From: Bacillota bacterium
GTDB taxonomy: Bacteria; Bacillota; Clostridia; DSM-8532
Assembly: GCA_023410885.1 (NCBI GenBank)
Contig: JAEYPI010000030.1
Span: forward strand, 1 to 16,867
Direction: 5' to 3'
Length of the DNA stretch: 16,867 bases
How positions within the stretch are numbered: position 1 is the first letter of the stretch; the number at the start of each line of letters is the position of its first letter. A program made the translations under genes and the position numbers. Positions 1 to 7,754 of the stretch are shown one piece after another. The notes beneath the pieces are model-generated. The model saw only the letters and a program-made list of their open reading frames with translations, made no database searches and was not told the origin of the DNA.

Positions 1-821
1 TTCATTAAGAACTCGCCATAGAGCTTTTTCTCACCTGTAGAGGGGTTACGTGTGAAAGCAACGCCTGTACCTGAGTCTTCGCCCATGTTACCATAGACCA
101 TTTCCTGTACGTTGACGGCCGTACCCCAATCACTGGGAATATCATTTAAACGACGATAGACATTGGCGCGGGGATTGTCCCATGAACGGAAAACAGCCTT
201 AACAGCCTCTAAAAGCTGTACACTGGGCTCTTGTGGGAAGGCTTCTCCCTTTTCCTTCTTATAGAGCTCGTGATACTTCTTAACCAATTCCTTTAAGTCA
301 TCAGCATTCAAATCGGTATCCAAATGAACGCCTTTGCTTTCCTTCATAGACTCAAGAATATGTTCAAACTTATTCTTTTCGATGCCCATGACAACATCAC
401 TAAACATGTGCATGAATCTTCTGTAGCTGTCATATGCAAAGCGAGGGTTGTTAGTCAGCTTTGCAAGACCTTCTACAACAACATCATTAAGGCCAAGATT
501 CAATATGGTATCCATCATACCGGGCATGGAGGCTCTTGAACCAGAACGAACAGAGACAAGTAATGGGTTCTCAGGATTTCCAAATTGTTTTCCAACAATC
601 TGCTCCATTTTTGAAAGATATTCATAAATCTGATCTTCAATGTCCTTCTCAATTTTCTTACCATCATTGTAATAGCGGGTGCAAGCTTCTGTTGTTACAG
701 TAAAGCCTCTGGGTACAGGTAATCCAAGTCCGGTCATTTCTGCCAAATTGGCACCCTTTCCACCGAGTAGATTTCTCATGGATGCATTTCCCTCATTAAA
801 GAGATAAACATATTTAACCAT
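1..821 (-). CDS. ppdK: Pyruvate phosphate dikinase, N-terminal part (runs off left edge)
   Basis: Pyruvate phosphate dikinase interconverts pyruvate, ATP and phosphate with phosphoenolpyruvate, AMP and pyrophosphate in the cytoplasm; in anaerobic Clostridia it works in glycolysis or gluconeogenesis. The ATG at 819-821 is preceded by an excellent Shine-Dalgarno (AGGAGGT, 827-833). About 273 codons are present and the frame is open to the window edge, so only the nucleotide-binding (ATP-grasp) part is seen; the phosphohistidine and PEP-binding domains lie outside. Visible family motifs are LLGGKGANLAEM near the N-terminus, SVRSGSRASMPGMMDT near residue 95, the segment RRFMHMF, and MGEDSGTGVAFTRNPSTGE close to the cut end. 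The family is normally about 870-890 residues. It lies 72 bases after glyS with no terminator seen between, so co-transcription is possible. Identity is secure from the motifs. Confidence 0.95.
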   Translation of the reverse strand, partial: MVKYVYLFNEGNASMRNLLGGKGANLAEMTGLGLPVPRGFTVTTEACTRYYNDGKKIEKDIEDQIYEYLSKMEQIVGKQFGNPENPLLVSVRSGSRASMPGMMDTILNLGLNDVVVEGLAKLTNNPRFAYDSYRRFMHMFSDVVMGIEKNKFEHILESMKESKGVHLDTDLNADDLKELVKKYHELYKKEKGEAFPQEPSVQLLEAVKAVFRSWDNPRANVYRRLNDIPSDWGTAVNVQEMVYGNMGEDSGTGVAFTRNPSTGEKKLYGEFLM

Positions 822-893
822 TTTATACCTCCTGGTTATATATTTAAGAAGCGCTCATTTTTGCTCCCTAATCACGAACAATAACATAACTCA

Positions 894-2282
894 TTATAGT
901 GCTATTTTATCCCTAAAGTAATCCCCTAATCCAGCTATCGAAATTCTGACCTGTTGCATGGTATCGCGCTCCCGTATTGTAACGCAACCGTCCTCAAGAG
1001 AATCAAAGTCAAAAGTGATACAGAACGGCGTTCCGATCTCATCCTGCCTTCTGTAGCGCTTTCCGATGGAACCGGCATCATCAAATTCACAGACAAAATT
1101 CTGGTTAAGACTCTCATAAACTTTCCAAGCTTCTTCTGAAAGCTTTTTAGAAAGCGGTAAGACAGCTGCCTTAACAGGTGCCAGAGCGGGATGCAGGCGA
1201 AGTACAGTTCTCACATCGCCTTCAGCAACCTCTTCCTCATCATAGGCATCACAAAGGAAGGCTAAAGCCACACGATCTGCGCCCAGAGAGGGTTCAATAC
1301 AATACGGGACATATTTTTCATTTTTTACGGGATCAAAATAAGAAAGGTCTTCTTTAGCATGATTCATGTGCTGCTTTAAATCGAAATCGGTACGGTCGGC
1401 CACACCCCAGAGCTCACCCCATCCGAAGGGAAACTTAAACTCAATATCGGTTGTGGCATTACTATAGTGGGATAATTCTTCGGGTGAATGATCCCGAAGT
1501 CTGATACTCTCTTCCTTCATGCCAAAATTCAGAAGCCAGTTTTTGCAGAAATCCTTCCAATAAGTAAACCATTCAAGGTCAGTGCCGGGCTCGCAGAAAA
1601 ACTCCAGCTCCATCTGCTCAAACTCTCTCGTTCTGAAGGTAAAATTACCCGGTGTTATTTCATTTCTAAAGGATTTGCCAATTTGCCCTATACCAAAAGG
1701 AATCTTTTTTCTCGTGGACCTTTGAACATTTTTAAAGTTGACGAAAATGCCCTGTGCCGTTTCGGGACGTAAGTAAATTTCGTTCTTTGAATCCTCGGTA
1801 ACACCCTGGAAAGTCTTAAACATGAGATTGAATTTTCTGATTTCGGTAAAGTCATGGCCACCGCAGTTGGGACAGGGGACATTTTTGTCCTTGAGATAGG
1901 CTGTCATTGCTTCATTGGACAAACCATCAACAGCCATTTGAATGTTATTTTCCTGATTATAGTCTTCAATGATCTTATCGGCTCTGTGTCTTGTCTTACA
2001 CTGTTTACAGTCTATCAAGGGATCTGAAAAGCCCCCAACATGGCCGGACGCGACCCAAACCTGTGGATTCATGAGGATAGCGCAATCCACTCCCACATTA
2101 TATGGACTTTCCTGAATAAACTTCTTCCACCATGCTTTTTTCACATTGTTTTTGAACTCGACACCCAAGGGCCCGTAATCCCAGGTGTTAGCCAAGCCGT
2201 CATAGATTTCCGACCCCTGAAAGATAAAGCCACGGTTCTTGCATAGTGCAACAATTTTCTCCATGGTTTTTTCAAATTGCAT
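894..2282 (-). CDS. glyS: Glycyl-tRNA synthetase, single-chain alpha2 type
   Basis: This class II synthetase attaches glycine to tRNA-Gly using ATP. The 462-residue length matches the homodimeric, eukaryote/archaea-like bacterial form (often called glyQS or glyS) rather than the two-subunit alpha2beta2 form. Visible elements are the N-terminal GFIFQGSEIYDGLANTWDYG segment, a probable zinc site from two Cys pairs (C92/C95 in DCKQC and C137/C140 in CPNC), class II motif 2 (GKSFRNE with RTREFEQMELEFF, about residues 202-229), motif 3 (IEPSLGADRVALAFL) and a C-terminal anticodon-binding domain starting near LRLHPALAPVKAAVLPLS. The ATG at 2280-2282 follows AGGAGGA at 2291-2297. The gene starts 32 bases after the rpoZ stop, which leaves no room for a T-box leader, so regulation is probably through the upstream operon. 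Confidence 0.97.
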   Translation of the reverse strand: MQFEKTMEKIVALCKNRGFIFQGSEIYDGLANTWDYGPLGVEFKNNVKKAWWKKFIQESPYNVGVDCAILMNPQVWVASGHVGGFSDPLIDCKQCKTRHRADKIIEDYNQENNIQMAVDGLSNEAMTAYLKDKNVPCPNCGGHDFTEIRKFNLMFKTFQGVTEDSKNEIYLRPETAQGIFVNFKNVQRSTRKKIPFGIGQIGKSFRNEITPGNFTFRTREFEQMELEFFCEPGTDLEWFTYWKDFCKNWLLNFGMKEESIRLRDHSPEELSHYSNATTDIEFKFPFGWGELWGVADRTDFDLKQHMNHAKEDLSYFDPVKNEKYVPYCIEPSLGADRVALAFLCDAYDEEEVAEGDVRTVLRLHPALAPVKAAVLPLSKKLSEEAWKVYESLNQNFVCEFDDAGSIGKRYRRQDEIGTPFCITFDFDSLEDGCVTIRERDTMQQVRISIAGLGDYFRDKIAL

Positions 2283-2314
2283 TGATTTATTCCTCCTCTA
2301 ACCCGTTTTCTCTA

Positions 2315-2569
2315 TCAATATTCTTCTTTATTATTGAGTGAGGTTTCGACCATGTTTTCATGGGTGGAGACCTGTTTATAAATCTTATGGTAAGTAACCT
2401 TGCCCTCATCAATTTCATTAATGGCAATGGTGACATCCTTAGCCGAGTTATGGCTGGTGAGCTTCTTGGCCCCATTTGTAAGCATACGGGCACGTTTAGC
2501 TGCTGCAATCACCAGGGTGTAACGGCTATCCACCTTTCTGAGTAATGACGACATAGGGGGATAAATCAT
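2315..2569 (-). CDS. rpoZ: RNA polymerase omega subunit
   Basis: Omega is the small RNA polymerase subunit that wraps the C-terminal tail of beta-prime and helps assemble the enzyme. The 84-residue protein opens with MIYPPMSSLLRKVDSRYTLV, the usual Firmicutes omega start. It continues with AAAKRARML, which matches the conserved helix of the family, and then AKDVTIAINEIDEGKV. The ATG at 2567-2569 is served by AAGGAGTGA, which begins directly after the gmk stop, so gmk and rpoZ are very likely translated from one message. The order remA-gmk-rpoZ after a yicC gene is a well-known Firmicutes arrangement. The acidic C-terminal tail (NNKEEY) is not diagnostic. Confidence 0.95.
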   Translation of the reverse strand: MIYPPMSSLLRKVDSRYTLVIAAAKRARMLTNGAKKLTSHNSAKDVTIAINEIDEGKVTYHKIYKQVSTHENMVETSLNNKEEY

Positions 2570-2582
2570 ATCTATTCACTCC

Positions 2583-3188
2583 TTAAATTTCTTTAAATTT
2601 TTCTATTAACTCACTATTTCGGCTAGTTCTCATTTGTTCGGATTCAACGATATTCACAAACCGCTGTGCGGCTGCTTCCACATTGTCATTCAAAATAATA
2701 TAGTCGTATTGATCAATATACTGGAATTCCTCTTTTGCTCGCTTAAGTCTGTTAATAATGGATTCCTCAGTCTCGGTTCCCCTTCCTCTGAGCCTTTTTT
2801 CAAGCTCGCTAAAGTCCGGAGGAAGTATAAAAGAGAGAACACATTCCGGAAAAAGCTTTCTTACATTGAGAGCGCCCTCAACTTCAATCTCAAGAATAAC
2901 AATATGGCCCTTTTCAATTTCGCTGCAAACAAACTCTCTGGGTGTACCGTAATAATTACCGCAATACTCCACCCATTCGACAAGCTGGTCGTTTTTAATC
3001 ATTTCTTCAAATTGCTCTCTGGTTTTAAAGAAATAATTGACCCCTTCGGTTTCGGCAGGTCTGGGTGTCCGTGAGGTAGCAGAAATTGAAAGCACCACAC
3101 AATCACTTAAGCTCATCATTTTACGAACAATGCTGTCCTTCCCAACACCGGCCGGCCCAGATAGAACAATAAGCAGTCCAGGCTTCAT
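2583..3188 (-). CDS. gmk: Guanylate kinase
   Basis: Guanylate kinase phosphorylates GMP to GDP with ATP, feeding GTP and (p)ppGpp pools. The protein is 201 residues, normal for the family. It has a P-loop at residues 11-19 (GPAGVGKDS), the GMP-binding segment SISATSRTPRP (35-45) with GVNYFF, the signature YGTP at 80-83, the segment VILEIEVEGALNVR, and the lid arginines in KRLRGRGTETEESIINRL. The P-loop reads KDS where most guanylate kinases have KGT or KST. The ATG overlaps the remA stop by four bases (ATGA) and has AGGAGG seven bases upstream, so translation is coupled to remA. PhnN (ribose bisphosphokinase) shares the KD[ST] P-loop, but the GMP-binding motifs and the remA/rpoZ neighbours make Gmk far more likely. 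Confidence 0.94.
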   Translation of the reverse strand: MKPGLLIVLSGPAGVGKDSIVRKMMSLSDCVVLSISATSRTPRPAETEGVNYFFKTREQFEEMIKNDQLVEWVEYCGNYYGTPREFVCSEIEKGHIVILEIEVEGALNVRKLFPECVLSFILPPDFSELEKRLRGRGTETEESIINRLKRAKEEFQYIDQYDYIILNDNVEAAAQRFVNIVESEQMRTSRNSELIEKFKEI

Positions 3189-3481
3189 ATAGTTTCCTCC
3201 TGTTCCTGCTCCAGATCGTTCAAAATTTCGGTATGGCTCTCTGTCTCGCGTTCTTCAAATCTATGGGCCACCGTTTCAGGCTGAAGGGCCGACAACACCA
3301 CATGATCACTATCCGTTATGATAACCGCTCGAGTCCTTCTCCCATAGGTTGCGTCAATTAAACCGCCACGTTCTCTGGCCTCCTGGATAATACGCTTAAT
3401 AGGGGCTGACTCAGGGCTGACAATCGCAACAATTTTATCAGCTGAAACAATGTTTCCGAAGCCAACATTGATAAGCTTCAT
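3185..3481 (-). CDS. remA: RemA-type DNA-binding regulator (DUF370)
   Basis: RemA of Bacillus subtilis is a small DNA-binding protein that activates biofilm matrix and osmoprotection genes; orthologues are widespread in Firmicutes, including species where the targets are not known. The protein is 98 residues and matches the family almost throughout its first 80 residues: NVGFGNIVSADKIVAIVSPE, SAPIKRIIQEARERGGLIDA, TYGRRTRAVIITDSDHVVLS, then ALQPETVAHRF. The conserved arginines of the GRRTRA stretch are present. The C-terminal tail is acidic and Glu/Gln-rich and looks less constrained. The ATG at 3479-3481 has GGAGG six to seven bases upstream. It lies between yicC and gmk, the conserved location. 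Confidence 0.95.
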   Translation of the reverse strand: MKLINVGFGNIVSADKIVAIVSPESAPIKRIIQEARERGGLIDATYGRRTRAVIITDSDHVVLSALQPETVAHRFEERETESHTEILNDLEQEQEETI

Positions 3482-3503
3482 AAGGTTCCTCCGTTATTTC
3501 GCA

Positions 3504-4379
3504 TTATTCAATATTCTGGATTTGCTCGCGCAGCTTTTCTATTTCACTCTTCAATTCAACGACATTTCGAATGATTTCAAGATCACTGGCTTTTGAGCCG
3601 ATGGTATTGACTTCCCGATTCATTTCTTGAATCATGAAATCCGCTTTCTTGCCCACCGGGCTGCCTTCAATGAGCATTTCCTTCATTTGAATAATGTGAC
3701 TCTTCAATCGTACCAGTTCTTCATCAATACTACATTTATCGGCAAATAAGGCAACTTCGGTAGCGATGCGCGCCGGATCAACCCTCTGAATATCAATGAG
3801 GTCGGACAGACGGCCTTCTAGCTTTTCTTTATATTCCTTAACCACAACAGGTGCTTTCTGCTTAATCTTCTCCATCAGGGCTTCTATATTTGACAGGTTT
3901 TCCATAAGGCTGAGCTTAAGCTTTTCGCCTTCTTTAGCCCTCATGTCCAGAAGCACATCCAGCGCCTTTGTAACGGCTTTCTCCAGAATTTCTCCCGTTA
4001 ATTCATCGTTTTCTCGTTTTTCCACTTTGATAATATCCGGGAAACGAGCCAATGAGGTGACTGAAATATCATCGCGAAGTCCAAGGCTCTCGGCGATTTT
4101 TTTTAGGGCATCACAATAGGACCTCGCCAGCCCATCATCCAGTAAAACCTCTTGAGCTTGAGCGGATTTATTATCATATGTTATGTAGATATCTATTTTG
4201 CCTCTTTGAATTTTTTTATTGATGAGAGAACGTACCCGTTCCTCAAAGGAAGAGATCTGTTTAGGCATCCTTAAAAAAATGTCAGTATAGCGATGATTGA
4301 CAGTTTTGATTTCAATGGTAAAAGTAATATCATTTTCTGAGTATTCACAATGGCCGAAGCCGGTCATACTTCTAAGCAT
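3504..4379 (-). CDS. yicC: YicC/YloC-family endoribonuclease
   Basis: This is a member of the YicC/YloC family, described as a cytoplasmic endoribonuclease that affects RNA turnover. The 291-residue length is usual. It opens with MLRSMTGFGHCEY, the family N-terminus, followed by the segment TIEIKTVNHRYTDIFLRMPK and, at the C-terminus, the second conserved block (DUF1732-like): DEELVRLKSHI, then SPVGKKADFMIQEMNREVNT, IGSKASD and a closing coiled-coil-like stretch ending in LREQIQNIE. The ATG at 4377-4379 has AAGGAG about ten bases upstream. It starts 35 bases after the CheY-like gene and sits 22 bases before remA. Family assignment is sure; the RNA substrates cannot be told from sequence. Confidence 0.94.
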   Translation of the reverse strand: MLRSMTGFGHCEYSENDITFTIEIKTVNHRYTDIFLRMPKQISSFEERVRSLINKKIQRGKIDIYITYDNKSAQAQEVLLDDGLARSYCDALKKIAESLGLRDDISVTSLARFPDIIKVEKRENDELTGEILEKAVTKALDVLLDMRAKEGEKLKLSLMENLSNIEALMEKIKQKAPVVVKEYKEKLEGRLSDLIDIQRVDPARIATEVALFADKCSIDEELVRLKSHIIQMKEMLIEGSPVGKKADFMIQEMNREVNTIGSKASDLEIIRNVVELKSEIEKLREQIQNIE

Positions 4380-4414
4380 GAAGCTTTTTCTCCTTACGCT
4401 ATATTAATGACGGT

Positions 4415-4792
4415 TTAAATAGACATTCCTAGCACATTTCGTACAGATTGAAATACCCTTGATTTTTCAAAAGGCTTTACCACGAAATCCTTGGCACCCT
4501 GCTTGATAGCCTCAATAACCATGGACTGCTGGCCCATAGCTGAAACCATAATAATTCTAGTGTTAGGGCTTAATCTTAGAATTTCAGGAATAGCCTGAAT
4601 TCCATCCATTTCCGGCATCGTGATATCCAATGTTAAAATATCGGGCTTATACTTACGAGCGGCCTCTATCGCTTCGCGACCATTTGAGGCTTCCCCAACC
4701 ACTTCATACTCTTCAGCTTGTTCTATAATCTTTCTTAGAAGTGTACGCATAAAAATAGCATCGTCGGTGATAACGAAAGTTGTTTTTCCCAT
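4415..4792 (-). CDS. Stand-alone CheY-like response regulator receiver
   Basis: This is a 125-residue single-domain receiver with no output domain. All the residues of a phosphorylatable CheY fold are visible: the acidic pair D10/D11, the phospho-acceptor D56 in LTLDITMPEMDG, the switch Ser84 in MVSAMGQQ, and Lys106 in FVVKPFEK. The MVSAMGQQSMVIEAIKQGA segment is typical of chemotaxis-type CheY proteins of Gram-positive bacteria. The start codon shares one base with the rsmE stop (TAATG), implying translational coupling in the heat-shock operon. No histidine kinase, flagellar or other chemotaxis gene lies beside it. The only likely phosphodonor in the window is the CheA-related protein at 11755-13026. 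It could be the genuine flagellar CheY or a regulator of something else; the sequence does not decide. Confidence 0.93.
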   Translation of the reverse strand: MGKTTFVITDDAIFMRTLLRKIIEQAEEYEVVGEASNGREAIEAARKYKPDILTLDITMPEMDGIQAIPEILRLSPNTRIIMVSAMGQQSMVIEAIKQGAKDFVVKPFEKSRVFQSVRNVLGMSI

Positions 4793-5538
4793 TACTGAAG
4801 TTCACCCATCTCGTACATGATAATTGAAAGTGCAGAAATTGCTGCAGTTTCAGTACGTAAAATTCTTTTACCTAAACTGGCAATAGTATAACCCGAAAGC
4901 ACACATTTTTCCACCTCATGTTCGGAAAAACCGCCTTCCGGGCCTATCAACAGTGCAATATCTTTAATCTTATTAATATTATAACATTTCAATAGTTCTT
5001 TCAAACATTTTTTTTCCTCATTCTCATAGAACATCAAAGCGGCATCAAAACGCTCAAACGCGCCAATCACCTCTTTAAACTCTATAGGGGCCGAAACCTC
5101 GGGAACATAGGCCCGCCTGCACTGCTTGGCTGCTTCTTTTGCTATTCGATTCCAGCGTTCTGCTTTCTTCTCTCTGTCCTTCCTATCCAGCTGAACCACC
5201 GTTCTTTGGGTGATAACCGGTACAATTTTATGCACTCCCAGTTCCACAGCCTTCTGAATGACTAGCTCCATTTTTTCACCTTTTGGAAGTCCCTGAAAAA
5301 GAGTGACCCGCGTTTTAGGTTCAGCCTCGGACTGGAATGCAAATAACACCTTGGCAATGGCCCTGTTTTTTTCAACCGTGAGAAGCGTAGCTTCATACTC
5401 CATACCGGTCCCGTCAAAAACCCGTATGACTTCTCCGGGTTCGATCCTCAAGACCTGGCGAAGATGCTTAAGATCTTCGTCTACAAGGGTAATCATCCCA
5501 TTATCAATATTTTCAGGCTCCACCATGAATCTATGCAT
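4792..5538 (-). CDS. rsmE: 16S rRNA (uracil1498-N3)-methyltransferase RsmE
   Basis: RsmE methylates N3 of U1498 in 16S rRNA of the 30S subunit, using S-adenosylmethionine. The 248-residue protein has the N-terminal PUA-like part (HRFMVEP, LKHLRQVLRIEPGE) and a C-terminal SPOUT knot with the two diagnostic loops LLIGPEGGFSEHE (about 197-209) and SLGKRILRTETAAISAL (about 221-237). The internal segment KGEKMELVIQKAVELGV is also typical. The ATG at 5536-5538 overlaps the last eight bases of prmA; a second in-frame ATG at 5524-5526 (residue 5) is an alternative, but the first keeps the family's usual HRF start. The prmA-rsmE pair after dnaJ is a conserved Firmicutes order. Confidence 0.95.
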   Translation of the reverse strand: MHRFMVEPENIDNGMITLVDEDLKHLRQVLRIEPGEVIRVFDGTGMEYEATLLTVEKNRAIAKVLFAFQSEAEPKTRVTLFQGLPKGEKMELVIQKAVELGVHKIVPVITQRTVVQLDRKDREKKAERWNRIAKEAAKQCRRAYVPEVSAPIEFKEVIGAFERFDAALMFYENEEKKCLKELLKCYNINKIKDIALLIGPEGGFSEHEVEKCVLSGYTIASLGKRILRTETAAISALSIIMYEMGELQ

Positions 5539-6463
5539 GAAACGCCATTGCCACCCACTCGCCCAGTGTTAGCTCCTCCATTAAATTAAATCCCAAAGCT
5601 TCATAGGCTTCTTTTACATCATCCCGTCGGCTTTTGATAATACCGGACAGAAGAATTTTGGTGCCGGGCCTTGTATAATGCTTGATTTCATTGGAAAGCA
5701 AAAGAATGATGTCCGCTATGATATTAATAAAGATGAGATCATAGGGCTTCTGCTCAATATGATGAAGCTCACCCTGTCTCACTTCAATTTTCTGAGTTTC
5801 ATGATTGTTCTCCACATTCTGACGCGCAGTTTTTGCCGCTGCGTCATCAATATCAACTGCAAGTGCGGACGATGCTCCCAGCTTAACCGCTGTAAGAGCA
5901 AGAATAGCCGTTCCACAACCTAGATCCAGCACGCGGTCGCCCGGCTCGAGATATTTTTCCCCCAGCTTGGCACACATTTGAGTTGTTTCATGAGTACCGG
6001 TGCCGAAAGCCATGCCTGGATCCAATTCAATAATTATATCATCGGATAGGGGGGCATAATCCGCCCAGCTTGGCTTTATCACAATCTTTTCAGTAAATCG
6101 GAAAGGCTTGAAATACTGTTTCCAATTATCCTTCCACTCTGTATCGTCCCTTACGGTCCATTGCAGCTTTAAAGGGCCAAAGTCGATATATTCAGCCATA
6201 TCCTTCAGCTTATTCTGTATTTCCTGCGAAAGCACTACAGGGTCCCGGTCATCTGAAAAATAAGCTTTTACAATCACATCGGTACCATAGCTGTCAATCA
6301 GGCCATTATCGGCATAATCCAGATATTTATTATTTTCAAGCGCCTGTCGGAAGGCATAGGGGTCAACCATTTCCGTTCCATTAGCCCCCTTGCTCATCAG
6401 GAGTTCGGCAATGGCCTCAGCAGCCTGTTCACTGGAAGTAACAGAAATTTCAATCCATCTCAT
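5531..6463 (-). CDS. prmA: Ribosomal protein L11 methyltransferase
   Basis: PrmA trimethylates several amino groups of ribosomal protein L11 with S-adenosylmethionine. The 310-residue protein has an N-terminal L11-recognition domain (WIEISVTSSEQAAEAIAELL and onward), then TEWKDNWKQYFKPFRF, the family hallmark DPGMAFGTGTHETTQ (148-162), methyltransferase motif I DLGCGTAIL (180-188) and the acidic residue after strand 2 in AVDIDD. The FINIIADIILLL segment corresponds to the family's N-I-x-A-D/E motif. The ATG at 6461-6463 has only a modest Shine-Dalgarno (AGCAGG); the start overlaps the stop of a possible small ORF (ATGA at 6460-6463), which could supply ribosomes by coupling. Confidence 0.95.
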   Translation of the reverse strand: MRWIEISVTSSEQAAEAIAELLMSKGANGTEMVDPYAFRQALENNKYLDYADNGLIDSYGTDVIVKAYFSDDRDPVVLSQEIQNKLKDMAEYIDFGPLKLQWTVRDDTEWKDNWKQYFKPFRFTEKIVIKPSWADYAPLSDDIIIELDPGMAFGTGTHETTQMCAKLGEKYLEPGDRVLDLGCGTAILALTAVKLGASSALAVDIDDAAAKTARQNVENNHETQKIEVRQGELHHIEQKPYDLIFINIIADIILLLSNEIKHYTRPGTKILLSGIIKSRRDDVKEAYEALGFNLMEELTLGEWVAMAFHA

Positions 6464-6564
6464 GGGGTACCTGCTTTCTTTTTGAACATTCTTCGTTCAT
6501 ATGCCGGAATATCACCACCCACATTACTCCGTTTTTCTTTAGGGTTTAGGCTTATTCCGTCCAT
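6460..6564 (-). CDS. Possible small ORF (34 aa) leading into prmA
   Basis: An ATG-initiated frame of 34 codons starts 23 bases after the dnaJ stop and ends in a TGA that overlaps the prmA start codon (ATGA). The product starts MDGISLNPKEKR and ends FKKKAGTP, with eight Lys/Arg residues and no membrane segment. Coupling geometry is the only positive sign: there is no good Shine-Dalgarno in front of the ATG, and I recognise no family. An internal GTG at codon 15 has GGAG four bases upstream, which is too close to be persuasive. It may simply be an open stretch in a 124-base gap. Confidence 0.25.
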   Translation of the reverse strand: MDGISLNPKEKRSNVGGDIPAYERRMFKKKAGTP

Positions 6565-6587
6565 TTTATTATGGGTATAGCGTATTT

Positions 6588-7727
6588 CTATCCATCTTTA
6601 AACAGGTCTTTGACTTTATTAAAAAATCCCTTTTTCTGTTCAAGTCCTTCATCCCCGCTTACCTCGGCCAATTGCCGCAAAAGCTCCTTCTGTTTCTGAG
6701 AGAGCTTTGTTGGTACTTCGACATTCACACGGATATACTCATCGCCCCGGGCATTGCTTCTCAGATGCTTGATGCCCTTACCCTTCAGCTTAAAAACCGT
6801 AGCGGTCTGTGTTCCTTCAGGAACGGAATGCTTGACCATACCATCGATTGTGGGAATATCAATTTCTGCTCCCAGGGCGGCCTGTGTGAAGGAAATAGGA
6901 ATATCACACACTACATCATAACCTTCACGCTTGAATATGGCATGGGGTTTAATATGTATTGTAACATACAAATCCCCTGCAGGACCGCCGCGCAAGCCGG
7001 GTTCTCCCTCCCCTTTCAAAGAGATGGTCTGGCCTTCATCAATGCCTGATGGAATGTTAATGCTGATACGTGAATTCTTCGAGACCCTTCCTTTACCATG
7101 ACAAGTCTCGCAAGGATGGGTAATAATCTTTCCTTCCCCGCGGCAAACATCGCAGGTCTTTACATTAACAAACTGACCAAACGGTGTGGACTGGGTATAG
7201 CGTACCTGACCGGTTCCCTGGCAATGCTTACAGCTTTCCACTGAGGTTCCGGGCTTTGCACCAGATCCACTGCATACCGTGCAGTTCTGAAGCCTTGAGA
7301 TGGAAATCTCTTTATTTACCCCGAAGGCTGCTTCTTCAAAAGTGATTTCCATGGCGTACTGGAGATCATTGCCGCGTTGGGGACCGTTTTTCTTTGCCTT
7401 GCTGCTTCTGCCAAAGCCTCCACCCATAAAGCTTTCAAATAAATCATCCAAGCCTCCGAAGCCGAAGCCTTCAAAGCCACCAAAGCCTCCACCTGATCCA
7501 TCAAAAGCAGCATGTCCGAAGCGATCATAATTTGAGCGCTTCTGGTCATCACTCAATACACTATAGGCTTCACTAAGCTCTTTGAACTTAGCCTCTGCTT
7601 CCTTATCCCCCGGATTCACATCGGGGTGGTATTGTTTGGCAAGTTTTCGGTAGGCTTTTTTAATTTCATCCGTCGAGGTGCCTTTACCGACACCAAGCAC
7701 CTCATAATAATCTCTCTTGTCCGCCAA
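6588..7727 (-). CDS. dnaJ: Chaperone protein DnaJ (Hsp40), TTG start
   Basis: DnaJ delivers unfolded proteins to DnaK and stimulates its ATPase. With a TTG start at 7725-7727 the protein is 379 residues, the usual length. Domains in order are the J domain (about 5-70, HPD at 34-36), a Gly/Phe-rich linker (about 79-106), a zinc domain with all four CxxCxGxG repeats (C149/C152, C166/C169, C192/C195, C206/C209), and the C-terminal substrate-binding and dimerisation region. The frame is open further upstream to a GTG at 7859, but that would put a 44-residue extension translated from the tandem 40-base repeats in front of the J domain. The TTG has GGAGGG six bases upstream and gives the standard start ADKRDYYEVLG. 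It lies 236 bases after dnaK. Confidence 0.96.
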   Translation of the reverse strand: MADKRDYYEVLGVGKGTSTDEIKKAYRKLAKQYHPDVNPGDKEAEAKFKELSEAYSVLSDDQKRSNYDRFGHAAFDGSGGGFGGFEGFGFGGLDDLFESFMGGGFGRSSKAKKNGPQRGNDLQYAMEITFEEAAFGVNKEISISRLQNCTVCSGSGAKPGTSVESCKHCQGTGQVRYTQSTPFGQFVNVKTCDVCRGEGKIITHPCETCHGKGRVSKNSRISINIPSGIDEGQTISLKGEGEPGLRGGPAGDLYVTIHIKPHAIFKREGYDVVCDIPISFTQAALGAEIDIPTIDGMVKHSVPEGTQTATVFKLKGKGIKHLRSNARGDEYIRVNVEVPTKLSQKQKELLRQLAEVSGDEGLEQKKGFFNKVKDLFKDG

Positions 7728-7733
7728 GTTAAA

Positions 7734-7739
7734 CCCTCC
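7734..7739 (-). promoter_or_regulatory. Shine-Dalgarno fixing the dnaJ TTG start
   Basis: On the minus strand GGAGGG is followed by TTTAAC and then TTG. The six-base spacing is close to ideal and there is no ATG or GTG that would give the normal DnaJ N-terminus, so this site decides the start. Confidence 0.85.
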
Positions 7740-7754
7740 ATAACTGGACTTTTT

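Noticed and set aside
822..893. Tiny ORF or promoter between glyS and ppdK
   Set aside because: There is a 4-codon ATG-stop frame after GGGAGC, but it is too short to support, and no -35/-10 pair of quality is seen.
2283..2314. T-box riboswitch in front of glyS
   Set aside because: Only 32 bases separate rpoZ and glyS, and they hold little more than the ribosome site.
2287..2508. Minus-strand 73-codon frame overlapping rpoZ
   Set aside because: It is in another frame of the omega gene, and its product has no family features; the omega frame is clear.
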